Positions 1 through 8,394 of a stretch of DNA of 64,000 nt are shown piece after piece. Source of the stretch: Kribbella monticola (GTDB lineage Bacteria; Actinomycetota; Actinomycetes; Propionibacteriales; Kribbellaceae); NCBI RefSeq assembly GCF_003261635.1, contig NZ_QFXK01000031.1, positions 62,001 through 126,000 of the forward strand, read 5' to 3'. How positions within the stretch are numbered: position 1 is the stretch's first letter; the number at the start of each line of letters is the position of its first letter. Position numbers and translations under genes: made by a program. Under the pieces are notes generated by a model, which was given only the letters and a program-made list of their open reading frames with translations, did no database searches and was not told the origin of the DNA.

Positions 1-153
1 CAGCACGTTGCCGACGATGCCGACCGGCCAGGCGGCCACCAGCCGGCGCATGCCGAACAGGGCGCTCGCGAGTCCGAAGACGTTCCCGACGATCTCCCGG
101 ACCAGGACCGGCGACCCGCCGATCGTCACCTGCGAGTGCAGCAGCCAATCCAT
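1..153 (-). CDS. ribM: PnuX/RibM-type vitamin transporter, N-terminal part (cut by window edge)
   Basis: The first 51 codons of a membrane protein run off the left edge of the window. The readable start is Met-Asp-Trp-Leu-Leu, followed by a hydrophobic stretch with an Ala-Trp-Pro-Val-Gly-Ile-Val-Gly-Asn motif as in the PnuC/PnuX family. Its ATG shares one base with the TAA stop of ribE, so it is translationally coupled to the riboflavin genes. Members of this family found inside riboflavin operons of actinomycetes (RibM/PnuX) import riboflavin; PnuC proper imports nicotinamide riboside. The operon position and upstream FMN riboswitch favour riboflavin. Most of the protein is not visible, so the substrate rests on context. 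Confidence 0.75.
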   Translation of the reverse strand, partial: MDWLLHSQVTIGGSPVLVREIVGNVFGLASALFGMRRLVAAWPVGIVGNVL

Positions 154-758
154 TATTTGCCTCCAGCAACGAGTAGCCGCTCGACGTACTTGGCGATCAC
201 GTCGACTTCGAGATTCACCGTGTCGCCGACCTGATTGCGGCCTAGCACGGTCAGTTCCAGCGTGGTCGGGATCAGGCTGATCCCGAAGGTTCCGGTGCCG
301 TCGTCGACATCGGTGACGGTCAACGACACTCCGTCGACAGCGATGGAGCCCTTCTCCGCGACGTACCGGAGGATCTCCGGCGGGGCCGCGATCCGGACGA
401 CCTCCCAGTGCTCGGCCGGCTCCCGGCTCGCGATCGTGCCGGTGCCGTCGACGTGGCCCTGGACGATGTGGCCGCCGAGCCGTGCGTGCGCCTGCACCGC
501 GCGCTCGAGGTTGACGGTCGAACCCTTCTCGACCGCATCGAGGCTGGTGCGCTTGAGCGTTTCGCGCATCACGTCCGCGGTGAAGGTGCCGTCACCGTGC
601 TCGACCACCGTGAGGCAACAGCCGTTCACCGAGATCGAGTCGCCGTGACCGGCATCCTGCGTCACCAGCGGAGCACGGATCGTGAGCCGGGCCGCGTCGC
701 CGTCGAGCAGGTCGAGGGCCTCGACCGTGCCGAGTTCTTCGATGATGCCGGTGAACAT
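153..758 (-). CDS. ribE: Riboflavin synthase, alpha chain
   Basis: This 201-residue protein performs the last step of riboflavin synthesis, the dismutation of two 6,7-dimethyl-8-ribityllumazine molecules. It starts with the family hallmark Met-Phe-Thr-Gly-Ile-Ile-Glu and has two homologous lumazine-binding halves (about 1-97 and 98-195); each half has a Ser-(Ile/Val)-(Ser/Ala)-Val-(Asn/Asp)-Gly motif (SISVNGCCLTV and SIAVDGVSLTV). Length is normal for the family. The reading frame is open a further 74 codons upstream, but the start chosen is the canonical MFTGII preceded by a GGGAGGGAA ribosome site. The ATG overlaps the TGA of ribD (TGATG) and the stop overlaps the next gene, so the operon is tightly coupled. 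Confidence 0.95.
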   Translation of the reverse strand: MFTGIIEELGTVEALDLLDGDAARLTIRAPLVTQDAGHGDSISVNGCCLTVVEHGDGTFTADVMRETLKRTSLDAVEKGSTVNLERAVQAHARLGGHIVQGHVDGTGTIASREPAEHWEVVRIAAPPEILRYVAEKGSIAVDGVSLTVTDVDDGTGTFGISLIPTTLELTVLGRNQVGDTVNLEVDVIAKYVERLLVAGGK

Positions 759-1786
759 CAGTTCCCTCCCAGGGGAGTCAGGGTCAGCCGGACGTCGTCG
801 CCGAGACGAGTGACGTCCGCCAGGTTGAAGCGCCGGAGCTGGTCGATAGATTCCGCGCCGAGATCGCCGATGGCCGAGAAGCCCGATCCGAGCAGGGCGG
901 GCGCGACGTACGCGACGATCTGGTCGACCAGGCCGGCGCGGAGGAACGCGGCCGCGAGGGTCGGGCCGCCTTCGAGCCAAAGATGGCGGATCTGGTGGTC
1001 GTCGAGCTGCCGTAGTACCTCGGCCGGGTCGTGGGTGGGGAGCAGCAGGGTCTCGGCGCGGTCGTTGCGGACCCGCGCGGTCGGTGGGATCGGGCGGTCA
1101 CCGACCACGACCCGCAACGGCTGCCGGACGGCCGGTACGTCGTGCTCGTCGCGGACCGTCAACTCGGGATCGTCGTCGAGAACGGTCTGCGTACCGACCG
1201 CGATCGCGTCGCACTCGGCCCGCTTGCGGTGCACGTCGGCGCGGGCGAGCGGACCGGTGATCCACTTGCTCGACCGGTCCGGCGCCGCGCTCCGCCCGTC
1301 GAGCGTGGTCGCGAACTTCCAGGTGACGAACGGACGCCCGGTGCGGACGCTGTGCAACCAGACATGGTTCACCGCCTCGGCCTCGTCGCGGAGGACGCCC
1401 TCTTCGACGACGATGTTCTTGCTCCGCAGCTTCTCCGCGCCACCGGCGGCTTGCTTGTTCGGATCCGGTACGGCGTACACCACCCGGCTGACGCCGGCCT
1501 CGATCAACGCGTCGGCACAGGGCCCGGTCCGGCCGGTGTGATTACACGGCTCCAGCGTCACGTACGCCGTACCGCCGTGTGCCTGCGAGCCCGCCATCTG
1601 CAGCGCGACGACCTCGGCGTGCGGGCCGCCGGGGTAGGCGTGGAAGCCCTCGCCGACCGGATGGCCGTCCCGATTGGTGATCACACAGCCGACGACCGGG
1701 TTCGGGTGCGTGCTGCCGATGCCGCGGGCGGCGAGCTCGACGGCGCGACGCATCCACGCGCTGTCGATCGGCGAAACGTTCTTCAC
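758..1786 (-). CDS. ribD: Bifunctional riboflavin deaminase/reductase
   Basis: Bifunctional enzyme of 342 residues for two middle steps of riboflavin synthesis: deamination of the pyrimidine from GTP opening, then reduction of its ribosyl side chain. The N-terminal deaminase domain (about 8-140) shows zinc ligands in His56-Ala-Glu58 and in PCNHTGRTGPC (Cys81 and Cys90). The C-terminal reductase domain (about 150-342) has KWITG and the Glu-Gly-Gly-Pro motif near the NADPH site. I chose a GTG start at 1786 because GAGGG lies 8 bases upstream; ATG at 1825 and a frame open to 1870 are alternatives without a clear ribosome site. First gene after the FMN riboswitch. Confidence 0.93.
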   Translation of the reverse strand: MKNVSPIDSAWMRRAVELAARGIGSTHPNPVVGCVITNRDGHPVGEGFHAYPGGPHAEVVALQMAGSQAHGGTAYVTLEPCNHTGRTGPCADALIEAGVSRVVYAVPDPNKQAAGGAEKLRSKNIVVEEGVLRDEAEAVNHVWLHSVRTGRPFVTWKFATTLDGRSAAPDRSSKWITGPLARADVHRKRAECDAIAVGTQTVLDDDPELTVRDEHDVPAVRQPLRVVVGDRPIPPTARVRNDRAETLLLPTHDPAEVLRQLDDHQIRHLWLEGGPTLAAAFLRAGLVDQIVAYVAPALLGSGFSAIGDLGAESIDQLRRFNLADVTRLGDDVRLTLTPLGGN

Positions 1787-1910
1787 TGACGGGTCCCTCG
1801 TTGTCACGGACGCGCCCGGGGCCATGACAACCGGCGTGCACGATCCGGACCCCCGGTCGCGCGCAGCCAACGGGGCCGCGTCGTCCGGACGCCGGAGCGC
1901 TCCGCCGATC

Positions 1911-2040
1911 GCGTGCGCCTCCCATCCGGACTTTCACCGTCGGTCCTGGAATTCCACCAGGTCAACCGGCCGAGAAACAGCCTCGGCCGGGTCGCGGACT
2001 ATCACCGCCGGCTCGGAATTACACCGACCCCGGAGCACGC
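1911..2040 (-). promoter_or_regulatory. FMN riboswitch (RFN element)
   Basis: Read on the minus strand, this stretch carries the conserved RFN boxes in order: GGGGTCGGTG, CCGGCGGTGATAGTCCGC, GTTGACCTGGTGGAATTCC, GACCGACGGTGAAAGTCC and GGATGGGAGGC. The closing P1 stem is formed by GCGTGC (2040-2035) with GCACGC (1916-1911). It sits 124 bases upstream of the chosen ribD start. FMN binding to this class lowers expression of riboflavin genes. Between the aptamer and ribD are short GC hairpins, including the self-complementary CGGAGCGCTCCG, and no T-run, so control of translation or Rho-type termination is more likely than a classical intrinsic terminator (inference). Confidence 0.95.
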
Positions 2041-2287
2041 GAGTGGGTTCACTCGTGCCTCAAGTGTGCCACTGCCGCGCAATCCGTCCAGGACCCAGGT
2101 CACATCCTGGTACGCCGAGCAGTCGGCTTTTCCTCGATCGCCGGGGTTGATATACCACAAGTCGAGTAGACATTCGGGCGGCGTCTCAGCGGGTGTCGAT
2201 GGGGAATTGGTTGCCTGGGCGCGGCGTTAGCGTCGGGCGGTGGGTCACCCCCACGCCTTCCTGTTCACCTGTTCTAAGGAGACCTCT

Positions 2288-3145
2288 GTGCGCGCCTTCA
2301 GCGCCATCCGCCGGTTCGCTGCGCTTGGTACGGCCGTCACCCTGGCCGTCGCGCTGGCCGCCTGCGGCAGTGACGACAAATCCGCTGCCTCGGACGGCCC
2401 CGATCTGGGCCTGCTGCAGGCCGGTACGCTCCGGATCGGCACGCTCACCGACGCGCCGCCGAACGTGTACGTCAAGGACGGCAAGTTCACCGGTTTCGAC
2501 AACGACCTGATCACCGCGATCGCGGCGAAGCTGAACCTCAAGCCGGAGTTCGTCGGTACCGATTTCTCCGCCCTGCTGTCGCAGGTGAACGGCGGCCAGT
2601 TCGACCTCGGCTCCTCGTCGATCACGATCACCGAGGCGCGTAAGAAGACGGTTGCCTTCAGCAATGGGTACGACTTCGGCTACCTCGGCCTGAACACCAC
2701 CAAGACCTCCGGCATCACCTCGTTCGACCAACTGCAAGGCAAGCGGGTCGTTGTCGTCCAGGGCACCGTGCAGGACGACTACGCCACCAGCAAGAACCTG
2801 AACCCGGTCCGCGTCCCGAACTACAACGCCGCGGTCGGCCAGCTCAAGGCCGGTACGGCGGACGCCTGGATCTCGCCCGCGGAGATCGGCGAGAAGATGG
2901 CCAAGGAGCAGGGCGGCGGCGTGGTGATCCTGGCCGCGAAGGAGCTCAGCTCGGCGCCGACGGCGTACGCCGTTGCCAAGAGCAACGACAAGCTGCGCGA
3001 GGCGGTCAACAAGGCGCTCGACCAGGTCATTGCCGACGGCACCTGGACCAAGCTCGTCCAGCAGTACTACCCGGGCCGTGCCGTACCGGCGTCCTTCAAG
3101 CCCGGTAGCGGCACCGTGAAGTTCGCCCCGCCCGCCGCCGGCTGA
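2288..3145 (+). CDS. Amino-acid ABC transporter, substrate-binding lipoprotein
   Basis: Family-3 solute-binding protein of 285 residues that captures a polar amino acid outside the membrane. It has a lipoprotein signal peptide with lipobox Leu-Ala-Ala-Cys near residue 23, then the typical start of the mature fold, with TLRIGTLTDAPPN and a GFDNDLITAIA segment. The frame opens at 2240, but GTG at 2288 follows AAGGAG by 7 bases and gives a normal signal peptide. Its TGA overlaps the ATG of the permease (TGATG). The substrate cannot be read from sequence; the family covers glutamine, glutamate, arginine, histidine and cystine. Confidence 0.9.
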   Translation: MRAFSAIRRFAALGTAVTLAVALAACGSDDKSAASDGPDLGLLQAGTLRIGTLTDAPPNVYVKDGKFTGFDNDLITAIAAKLNLKPEFVGTDFSALLSQVNGGQFDLGSSSITITEARKKTVAFSNGYDFGYLGLNTTKTSGITSFDQLQGKRVVVVQGTVQDDYATSKNLNPVRVPNYNAAVGQLKAGTADAWISPAEIGEKMAKEQGGGVVILAAKELSSAPTAYAVAKSNDKLREAVNKALDQVIADGTWTKLVQQYYPGRAVPASFKPGSGTVKFAPPAAG

Positions 3146-3894
3146 TGGACATCTGGTCCACGCTGAACGACACCTTCCTCGACTGGGAGTCGATGAAGGC
3201 GGTCCTGCCGGAGATGCTGAAGGTGGGGCTGGTCAACACCCTCGTCCTCGCCGCCGCCTCGGTCGTGCTGGGCACCGTGCTCGGCATGATCGTGGCGGTG
3301 ATGGGGCTGTCCCGGCGGCGCTGGTTGCGCTGGCCGGCCAAGGTCTACACCGACATCTTCCGGGGCATGCCCGCGATCCTGACCATCCTGCTGATCGGTC
3401 AGGGCCTGTCCCCGATCACCCGGCACTGGTGGGGCCCGAACCCTTACCCGCTGGGAATCCTGGCGCTCTCGCTGATCGCGGCGGCCTACATCGGCGAGAT
3501 CTTCCGGTCCGGTATCCAGAGTGTCGAGAAGGGCCAGCTCGAGGCAGCCCGCGCGCTGGGCTTCACCTACCCGGCCGGCATGTCGCTCGTCGTGATCCCG
3601 CAGGGCGTACGACGGGTGCTCCCGGCCCTGGTGAACCAGTTCATCGCGCTGGTCAAGGAGTCGAGCCTGGTCTACTTCCTCGGGCTGCTCGCCAGCCAGC
3701 GCGAGTTGTTCCGGATCGGCCAGGACGCAGCGGCGACCAACGGCAACCTGTCGCCGCTGCTGCTGGCCGGCCTGTTCTATCTGGTCATCACAGTGCCGCT
3801 CACGCACCTGGTCAACTACTTCGACCGGCGGCTGCGCGAAGGCCGTCCCGCCGAACCCGAGGTCGAGGAGCTCGTCCATGCCGACCACCGCTGA
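3145..3894 (+). CDS. Amino-acid ABC transporter permease
   Basis: Inner-membrane permease of 249 residues, His/Glu/Gln/Arg/opine family. About five hydrophobic segments are visible, and the cytoplasmic coupling loop has the conserved EAARALG motif (about residues 133-139). Only one permease gene is present, so the channel is probably a homodimer. It starts in the stop codon of the binding protein and overlaps the ATPase gene by 17 bases, so the three genes form one transcription unit. Confidence 0.92.
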   Translation: MDIWSTLNDTFLDWESMKAVLPEMLKVGLVNTLVLAAASVVLGTVLGMIVAVMGLSRRRWLRWPAKVYTDIFRGMPAILTILLIGQGLSPITRHWWGPNPYPLGILALSLIAAAYIGEIFRSGIQSVEKGQLEAARALGFTYPAGMSLVVIPQGVRRVLPALVNQFIALVKESSLVYFLGLLASQRELFRIGQDAAATNGNLSPLLLAGLFYLVITVPLTHLVNYFDRRLREGRPAEPEVEELVHADHR

Positions 3895-4633
3895 ACCCGT
3901 CGCCGTCAAGGCGGCCAGCCTGGAACTCGCCGGTATCGAACTCGCATTTGGCAACAACAAGGTCCTGCGCGGAGTGGACCTCGCCGTACCGGCCGGGCAG
4001 ACGGCCTGCGTGATCGGGCCGTCCGGGTCCGGCAAGTCGACGTTGCTGCGGGCCACCAACCGGCTGCTGGAGCCCGATGCCGGCGACATCGTGCTGGGCG
4101 GTGCGTCGGTGCTGAAGAGCAACCCGGACGAGCTGCGGCGGCGGATCGGGATGGTGTTCCAGCACTTCAACCTGTTCCCGCACAAGACCGTGCTGGACAA
4201 CATCACGCTGCCGCTGCGCAAGATCAAGAAGCTCGGCACCGAGGAGGCTGCCGTGGCTGCGCGACGGCAGTTGGACCTGGTCGGGCTCCGCGAGAAGGCC
4301 TCGGCACGGCCGGGCAATCTGTCCGGCGGTCAGCAGCAGCGGGTCGCGATCGCACGGGCGCTCGCGATGGAGCCCGAGGTGATGCTGTTCGACGAGGCGA
4401 CCTCGGCCCTCGACCCCGAACTGGTCAAGGGGGTCCTGGCTCTGATGGCGGACCTCGCGTCGGCGGGGATGACGATGATCGTCGTCACCCACGAGATGGG
4501 GTTCGCGCGTCAGGTCGCCGACCAGGTCGCCTTCATGGACCGCGGCGTGGTCGTCGAGTCCGGACCACCCGAGAAGCTGTTCACCGCCGCGGAGTCGCCC
4601 CGCCTGCAGCAGTTCCTGTCCCAGGTGCTCTAG
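3878..4633 (+). CDS. Amino-acid ABC transporter ATP-binding protein
   Basis: ATPase of 251 residues that powers the importer encoded by the two preceding genes. Walker A is GPSGSGKST, the signature is LSGGQQQR, Walker B is VMLFDEATSALDPE, and the switch His lies in VVTHEMGF. These match the GlnQ/HisP family. The chosen ATG has GAGGAG 6 bases upstream, inside the permease gene. Nothing is odd in length or motifs. Confidence 0.94.
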   Translation: MPTTAEPVAVKAASLELAGIELAFGNNKVLRGVDLAVPAGQTACVIGPSGSGKSTLLRATNRLLEPDAGDIVLGGASVLKSNPDELRRRIGMVFQHFNLFPHKTVLDNITLPLRKIKKLGTEEAAVAARRQLDLVGLREKASARPGNLSGGQQQRVAIARALAMEPEVMLFDEATSALDPELVKGVLALMADLASAGMTMIVVTHEMGFARQVADQVAFMDRGVVVESGPPEKLFTAAESPRLQQFLSQVL

Positions 4634-4691
4634 CTTTTCGGCCGGATCACGCGGATGGTGGAGGTGTTGCCCGTCGACGCCTGGGGTGCTG

Positions 4692-5402
4692 ATGATGCGA
4701 ACTCCTCGGTTGCGTGGCTGTCACCCGCTGCGGGTGGCGGTGGTCGTTCTCGCGCTGCTCGGACCCCTGCTGGTCGTGGGGTGCACCCAGCCCACGGCCG
4801 CGGTCACCGCGTCCGCCGGCTCGGGCCAAGCGGCGGCCGCGTCGAAGTACGTGATTCTGACCTTTGACGACGGGCCGTCGCCGTACACGGCGAAAGTGCT
4901 GGCGATCCTGCACGCGTACGGCGTGAAGGCAACGTTCTTCGAGCTCGGGCAGAACGTGGCGCGGTACCCGTCGCTGACCCGGCGGGTCTATCTGGCCGGG
5001 AACAGCGTGCAGAACCACACCTGGGACCATCGCGATCTGCGAACGGTTTCCTGGACCACCTTCAAGTCCGAGGTGTTGAGCACGGATCGGGTGATCCGGG
5101 CCCAGACCGGATACACGCCACGGTGTCTCAGGCCGCCGTACGGCGGGGTCAACAGGCTGACCTACCGGCGCGCCGCGAGCCTCGGCAAGACGGTCCGGTT
5201 GTGGACCGTCGATCCACGCGACTGGTCACGGCCCGGTACGTCGGTGATCGTGCGCCGGGTGCTCGCGAACGTCCGCAACGGCTCGGTGATCTTGTTGCAC
5301 GACGGTGGTGGTAATCGCAGCCAGACGGTCGCGGCGTTGCCGACCATCCTGCGGACACTGAAGGCTCGCGGATACGCGTTCTACACCACGTGGTGCGGTT
5401 AG
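4692..5402 (+). CDS. Polysaccharide deacetylase lipoprotein (NodB homology)
   Basis: Secreted carbohydrate esterase family 4 protein of 236 residues, anchored as a lipoprotein (lipobox Val-Val-Gly-Cys near residue 31). NodB motifs are present: TFDDGPSPYT with the catalytic base and metal Asp, the HTWDH metal-binding motif, RPPYGG, and ILLHDGGG carrying the late His. It probably removes N-acetyl groups from peptidoglycan or another surface polysaccharide. ATG at 4692 and 4695 are both possible (GGGG at 4683-4686); GTG at 4686 is less likely. Its stop codon TAG shares bases with the TAA of the opposing gene, leaving no room for a terminator. Confidence 0.9.
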   Translation: MMRTPRLRGCHPLRVAVVVLALLGPLLVVGCTQPTAAVTASAGSGQAAAASKYVILTFDDGPSPYTAKVLAILHAYGVKATFFELGQNVARYPSLTRRVYLAGNSVQNHTWDHRDLRTVSWTTFKSEVLSTDRVIRAQTGYTPRCLRPPYGGVNRLTYRRAASLGKTVRLWTVDPRDWSRPGTSVIVRRVLANVRNGSVILLHDGGGNRSQTVAALPTILRTLKARGYAFYTTWCG

Positions 5403-6190
5403 GACAGCGCGGAGATCAGCGGAACGACGTCGGCGATGGAGTTGACGATGCGGGTCGGGCGATAGGGGAAGCGCTCGACCTCGTGGTCGGCGGTCGAGCC
5501 GGTCAGCACGAGCACGCTGCGCAGGCCTGCTTCGAGACCGCTGATGATGTCGGTGTCCATCCGGTCGCCGATCATCACCGACGTCTCGGAGTGCGCCTCG
5601 ATCCGGTTCAGGGCGCTGCGCATCATCAGCGGGTTCGGCTTGCCCACGAAGTACGGCGCTACGCCGGTGGCCCGGGTGATCAGCGCGGCGACCGAGCCGG
5701 TCGCGGGGAGCGGACCCTCGGCGGACGGGCCGGTGGGGTCGGGGTTGGTGGCGAGGAATCTGGCGCCGTCCGCGATCAGCCGGATCGCGCGCGTGATCGC
5801 CTCGAACGAATAGGTCCGCGTCTCCCCCAGCACCACATAGTCCGGCGCCCGCTCGGTCAGCACGTAACCCACCTCGTGCAGCGCGGTCGTCAGGCCGGCT
5901 TCACCGATCACGTACGCCGTACCGCCGGGCCGCTGGTCGTCGAGGAACTGCGCGGTGGCGAGCGCGGACGTCCAGATCGCCTGCTCCGGCACATCGATGC
6001 CCCCGGCAAGCAGCCGGGCGCGCAGGTCCCGCGGGGTGAAGATCGAGTTGTTGGTCAGCACCAGGAACTTCTTCCCGGATTCCTGCAGGGTCGAGATGAA
6101 CTCACTCGCCCCCGGAATGGCCCGCTCCTCATGGACCAGTACCCCGTCCATGTCGGTGAGCCAGCTCTCGACCGGCTTGTGCTCGGTCAT
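5399..6190 (-). CDS. HAD-IIA family sugar-phosphate phosphatase (NagD-like)
   Basis: Haloacid-dehalogenase superfamily phosphatase of 263 residues, subclass IIA. Motif I is TDMDGVL (nucleophile Asp), motif II is VLTNNS, the basic residue lies in VGKPNP, and motif IV is MIGDRMDTD. NagD-like enzymes hydrolyse small sugar or nucleoside phosphates, and some clear phosphoglycolate or 4-nitrophenyl phosphate; the substrate here is unknown. The ATG lies in the stop codon of rpe (ATGA), so the two are co-translated and a housekeeping role beside pentose-phosphate metabolism is plausible. Confidence 0.88.
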   Translation of the reverse strand: MTEHKPVESWLTDMDGVLVHEERAIPGASEFISTLQESGKKFLVLTNNSIFTPRDLRARLLAGGIDVPEQAIWTSALATAQFLDDQRPGGTAYVIGEAGLTTALHEVGYVLTERAPDYVVLGETRTYSFEAITRAIRLIADGARFLATNPDPTGPSAEGPLPATGSVAALITRATGVAPYFVGKPNPLMMRSALNRIEAHSETSVMIGDRMDTDIISGLEAGLRSVLVLTGSTADHEVERFPYRPTRIVNSIADVVPLISALS

Positions 6191-6849
6191 GCGATCGCCG
6201 CCTCGGCGAGGGTGCGGAGGTGGTTCACCATCTGGTTCGGGTCGTCGGCGGAGTAGACCGCGGAGCCGGCGACGAAGACGTCGGCGCCGGCTTCGGCGCA
6301 ACGCTCGATGGTCTCTTCCGAGACGCCGCCGTCGATCTCGATCCAGATGTCGAGGCCGTGCTTGGTGACCAGGTCGCGGGTACGGCGGATCTTCGGCAGC
6401 ACGACGTCGAGGAACTTCTGGCCGCCGAAACCCGGCTCGACCGTCATCAGCAGCACCATGTCCAGCTCGGCCAGCATGTCCTCGTACGGCTCGATCGGAG
6501 TGGCCGGCCGCAGCGCCATCGCCGCGCGGGCGCCCTTGGCCCGGATCTCCCGGGCGGTCCGGATCGGAGCCCGACAGGCCTCGACGTGGAAGGTGACGCT
6601 GGACGCACCCGCCTCGACGTACCCCGGCGCCCAGCGGTCCGGGTCCTCGATCATCAGGTGGCAGTCGAGTGGTTGCACGGCCGCCTTCGCGAGGGCCTCG
6701 ACGACCGGCATCCCGAGGGTGAGGTTCGGCACGAAGTGGTTGTCCATCACGTCGACGTGCAGCCACTCGGCGTCGGACACGGCCTTGGCCTCGTCGGCGA
6801 GGTGCGCGAAGTCGGCGGTCAGGATGCTCGGCGCGATCTGGATTCCCAT
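6187..6849 (-). CDS. rpe: Ribulose-phosphate 3-epimerase
   Basis: TIM-barrel enzyme of 220 residues that interconverts ribulose 5-phosphate and xylulose 5-phosphate. It has IAPSILTADFAHL at the N-terminus, the metal-binding HVDVMDNHFVPN, CHLMIEDP, VEPGFGGQKF, and IEIDGGV with the second catalytic Asp. Length is normal. It begins 13 bases after the cobK stop and overlaps the HAD gene by 4 bases, so it is probably transcribed together with the cobalamin genes. Confidence 0.96.
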   Translation of the reverse strand: MGIQIAPSILTADFAHLADEAKAVSDAEWLHVDVMDNHFVPNLTLGMPVVEALAKAAVQPLDCHLMIEDPDRWAPGYVEAGASSVTFHVEACRAPIRTAREIRAKGARAAMALRPATPIEPYEDMLAELDMVLLMTVEPGFGGQKFLDVVLPKIRRTRDLVTKHGLDIWIEIDGGVSEETIERCAEAGADVFVAGSAVYSADDPNQMVNHLRTLAEAAIA

Positions 6850-6862
6850 AAGAATCCGGAGT

Positions 6863-7657
6863 CTACCGACGGTCGGTCAGCCTGCGGACGACCTGGTCGA
6901 CCGTCTCGACCACCGTCACCCCGGCAGGCAACGGCGGCCGCTCGATCACCACCACGGGGATCCCCAGCGCCCGCGCCGCCTCGAGCTTGGCCGAGGTCAT
7001 CGGCCCGCCGCTGTCCTTGGTCACCAGTACGTCGATCCGCCGCTCCCGCAGCAGTTCCAGCTCACTCTGTACGACGTATGGCCCGCGATCGAGCAGCAGC
7101 TCGCACCAGTCCGGTACCGGCTCCGGCGGATCAACACAGCGTGCCAGAATCCACACCCCGGCCGGAGCGGGGCCGGAAGCGGGAGGAGCAGGGGCCGCGG
7201 CAGCGGTCGTCTGGGGAACTGCTGCTGCGGCGAAGGCGGAGAGGCCTTGGCGGCCGATGGTGAGGAAGGCTCGCTTTCCCAGGCGCGGCAGGATCCGGGC
7301 GGCTTCTTCTGGCGAGCCCACCCAGGTCCACCGGTCCCCCGCCTGCTCGCGCCAGCCCGCGCGCCGCAGTACGAGTAACTCCACATCTGTCAGTCGCGCC
7401 GCCTGGGCCGCATGCTCGGTCATCGTCGCGGCAAACGGATGCGTCGCGTCCACCACGACGTCGATCTGGTGAGTATTCAGCCAGTCGATCAGACCCTCGA
7501 CGCCGCCGAAGCCACCGCGGCGGACGGCACCCTCCGGCAGCCGAGCCTCGGCGGTCCGGCCGGCCAGCGACGACACGACCTCGATCTCCGGCTCCCCTGC
7601 CAGCAACTCCGCCAGCCTGCGCGCCTCCCCGGTCCCCCCGAGCAGCAGGACTTTCAC
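6863..7657 (-). CDS. cobK: Precorrin-6A reductase
   Basis: Corrin-ring reductase of 264 residues acting in the aerobic cobalamin route. The N-terminal LLLGGTGEARRLA dinucleotide-binding loop, the DATHPFA motif and the C-terminal TKDSGG segment mark the CobK/CbiJ family. An Ala/Pro-rich, low-complexity insertion lies at about residues 143-168, between the two lobes. The GTG start overlaps the cobM stop (GTGA), which fixes it. Confidence 0.93.
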   Translation of the reverse strand: MKVLLLGGTGEARRLAELLAGEPEIEVVSSLAGRTAEARLPEGAVRRGGFGGVEGLIDWLNTHQIDVVVDATHPFAATMTEHAAQAARLTDVELLVLRRAGWREQAGDRWTWVGSPEEAARILPRLGKRAFLTIGRQGLSAFAAAAVPQTTAAAAPAPPASGPAPAGVWILARCVDPPEPVPDWCELLLDRGPYVVQSELELLRERRIDVLVTKDSGGPMTSAKLEAARALGIPVVVIERPPLPAGVTVVETVDQVVRRLTDRR

Positions 7658-8394
7658 CGGGTCCGGGTGGTCGAGTAGAGATGGGAGTCGGGAAAGTTGT
7701 CGTCGGCAAGGACCTGGCCGACGATGACCACCGCCGTCCGCCGGATCCCGGCCTCGTGGACCTGGGCGGCGATGGTTTCCAGGGTGCCGCGGAGGATCAC
7801 CTCGTCCTCGCGGGAGGCGCGGGCGACGACCGCGGCGGGGCAGTCGACGCCGTAGTTCGGGGCGAGTTCTTCCACGAGGCGCTCGATGTGCTGAACCGCG
7901 AGATGGAGGACGATAGTCCCGCGACTCGCCCCGAGCGTCGCGAGGTCTTCACCGGGTGGCATCGCGGTGGCGCGCGCTGCGATGCGCGTCAGGATGACGG
8001 TCTGGCCGACCTCCGGCACGGTGAGCTCACGGCGCAGGGAGGCGGCGGCCGCGGCGTACGCCGGTACGCCGGGCGTCACGTCGTACGCGATCCCCAGCGC
8101 ATCCAACCTGCGCATCTGTTCGGCCATGGCGCTGAAGACGGACGGGTCGCCCGAATGCAAGCGGGCGACATCCACACCGGCCTCGTGGGCTTTGGTGAGT
8201 TCGGCCAGGATCTCGTCGAGGTTCAACTGAGCGGTGTCGACCTTGCGAGCGTCCGGCGGGCAGTGGTCGAGGAGCTCGACGGGGACGAGCGCACCGGCGT
8301 ACAGGCAGACGGGCGAGGACGCGATCAGGTCGCGGCCGCGGACGGTGATGAGGTCGGCCGCTCCGGGTCCGGCACCGATGAAGTGGACGGTCAT
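7654..8394 (-). CDS. cobM: Precorrin-4 C11-methyltransferase
   Basis: SAM-dependent tetrapyrrole methylase of 246 residues. The N-terminus VHFIGAGPGAADLITVRG and the ARLHSGDPSVFSA motif are typical of the tetrapyrrole methylase fold, with VTPGVPAYAAAAA and VLHLA further on. The frame opens to 8832, but this ATG gives the canonical N-terminus and sits in the stop codon of cobL (ATGA). It methylates C-11 of precorrin-4 in corrin synthesis. Confidence 0.94.
   Translation of the reverse strand: MTVHFIGAGPGAADLITVRGRDLIASSPVCLYAGALVPVELLDHCPPDARKVDTAQLNLDEILAELTKAHEAGVDVARLHSGDPSVFSAMAEQMRRLDALGIAYDVTPGVPAYAAAAASLRRELTVPEVGQTVILTRIAARATAMPPGEDLATLGASRGTIVLHLAVQHIERLVEELAPNYGVDCPAAVVARASREDEVILRGTLETIAAQVHEAGIRRTAVVIVGQVLADDNFPDSHLYSTTRTR

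Noticed and set aside
759..980. 74-codon upstream extension of riboflavin synthase
   Set aside because: It is read through the ribD coding region; the canonical MFTGII start has a good ribosome site.
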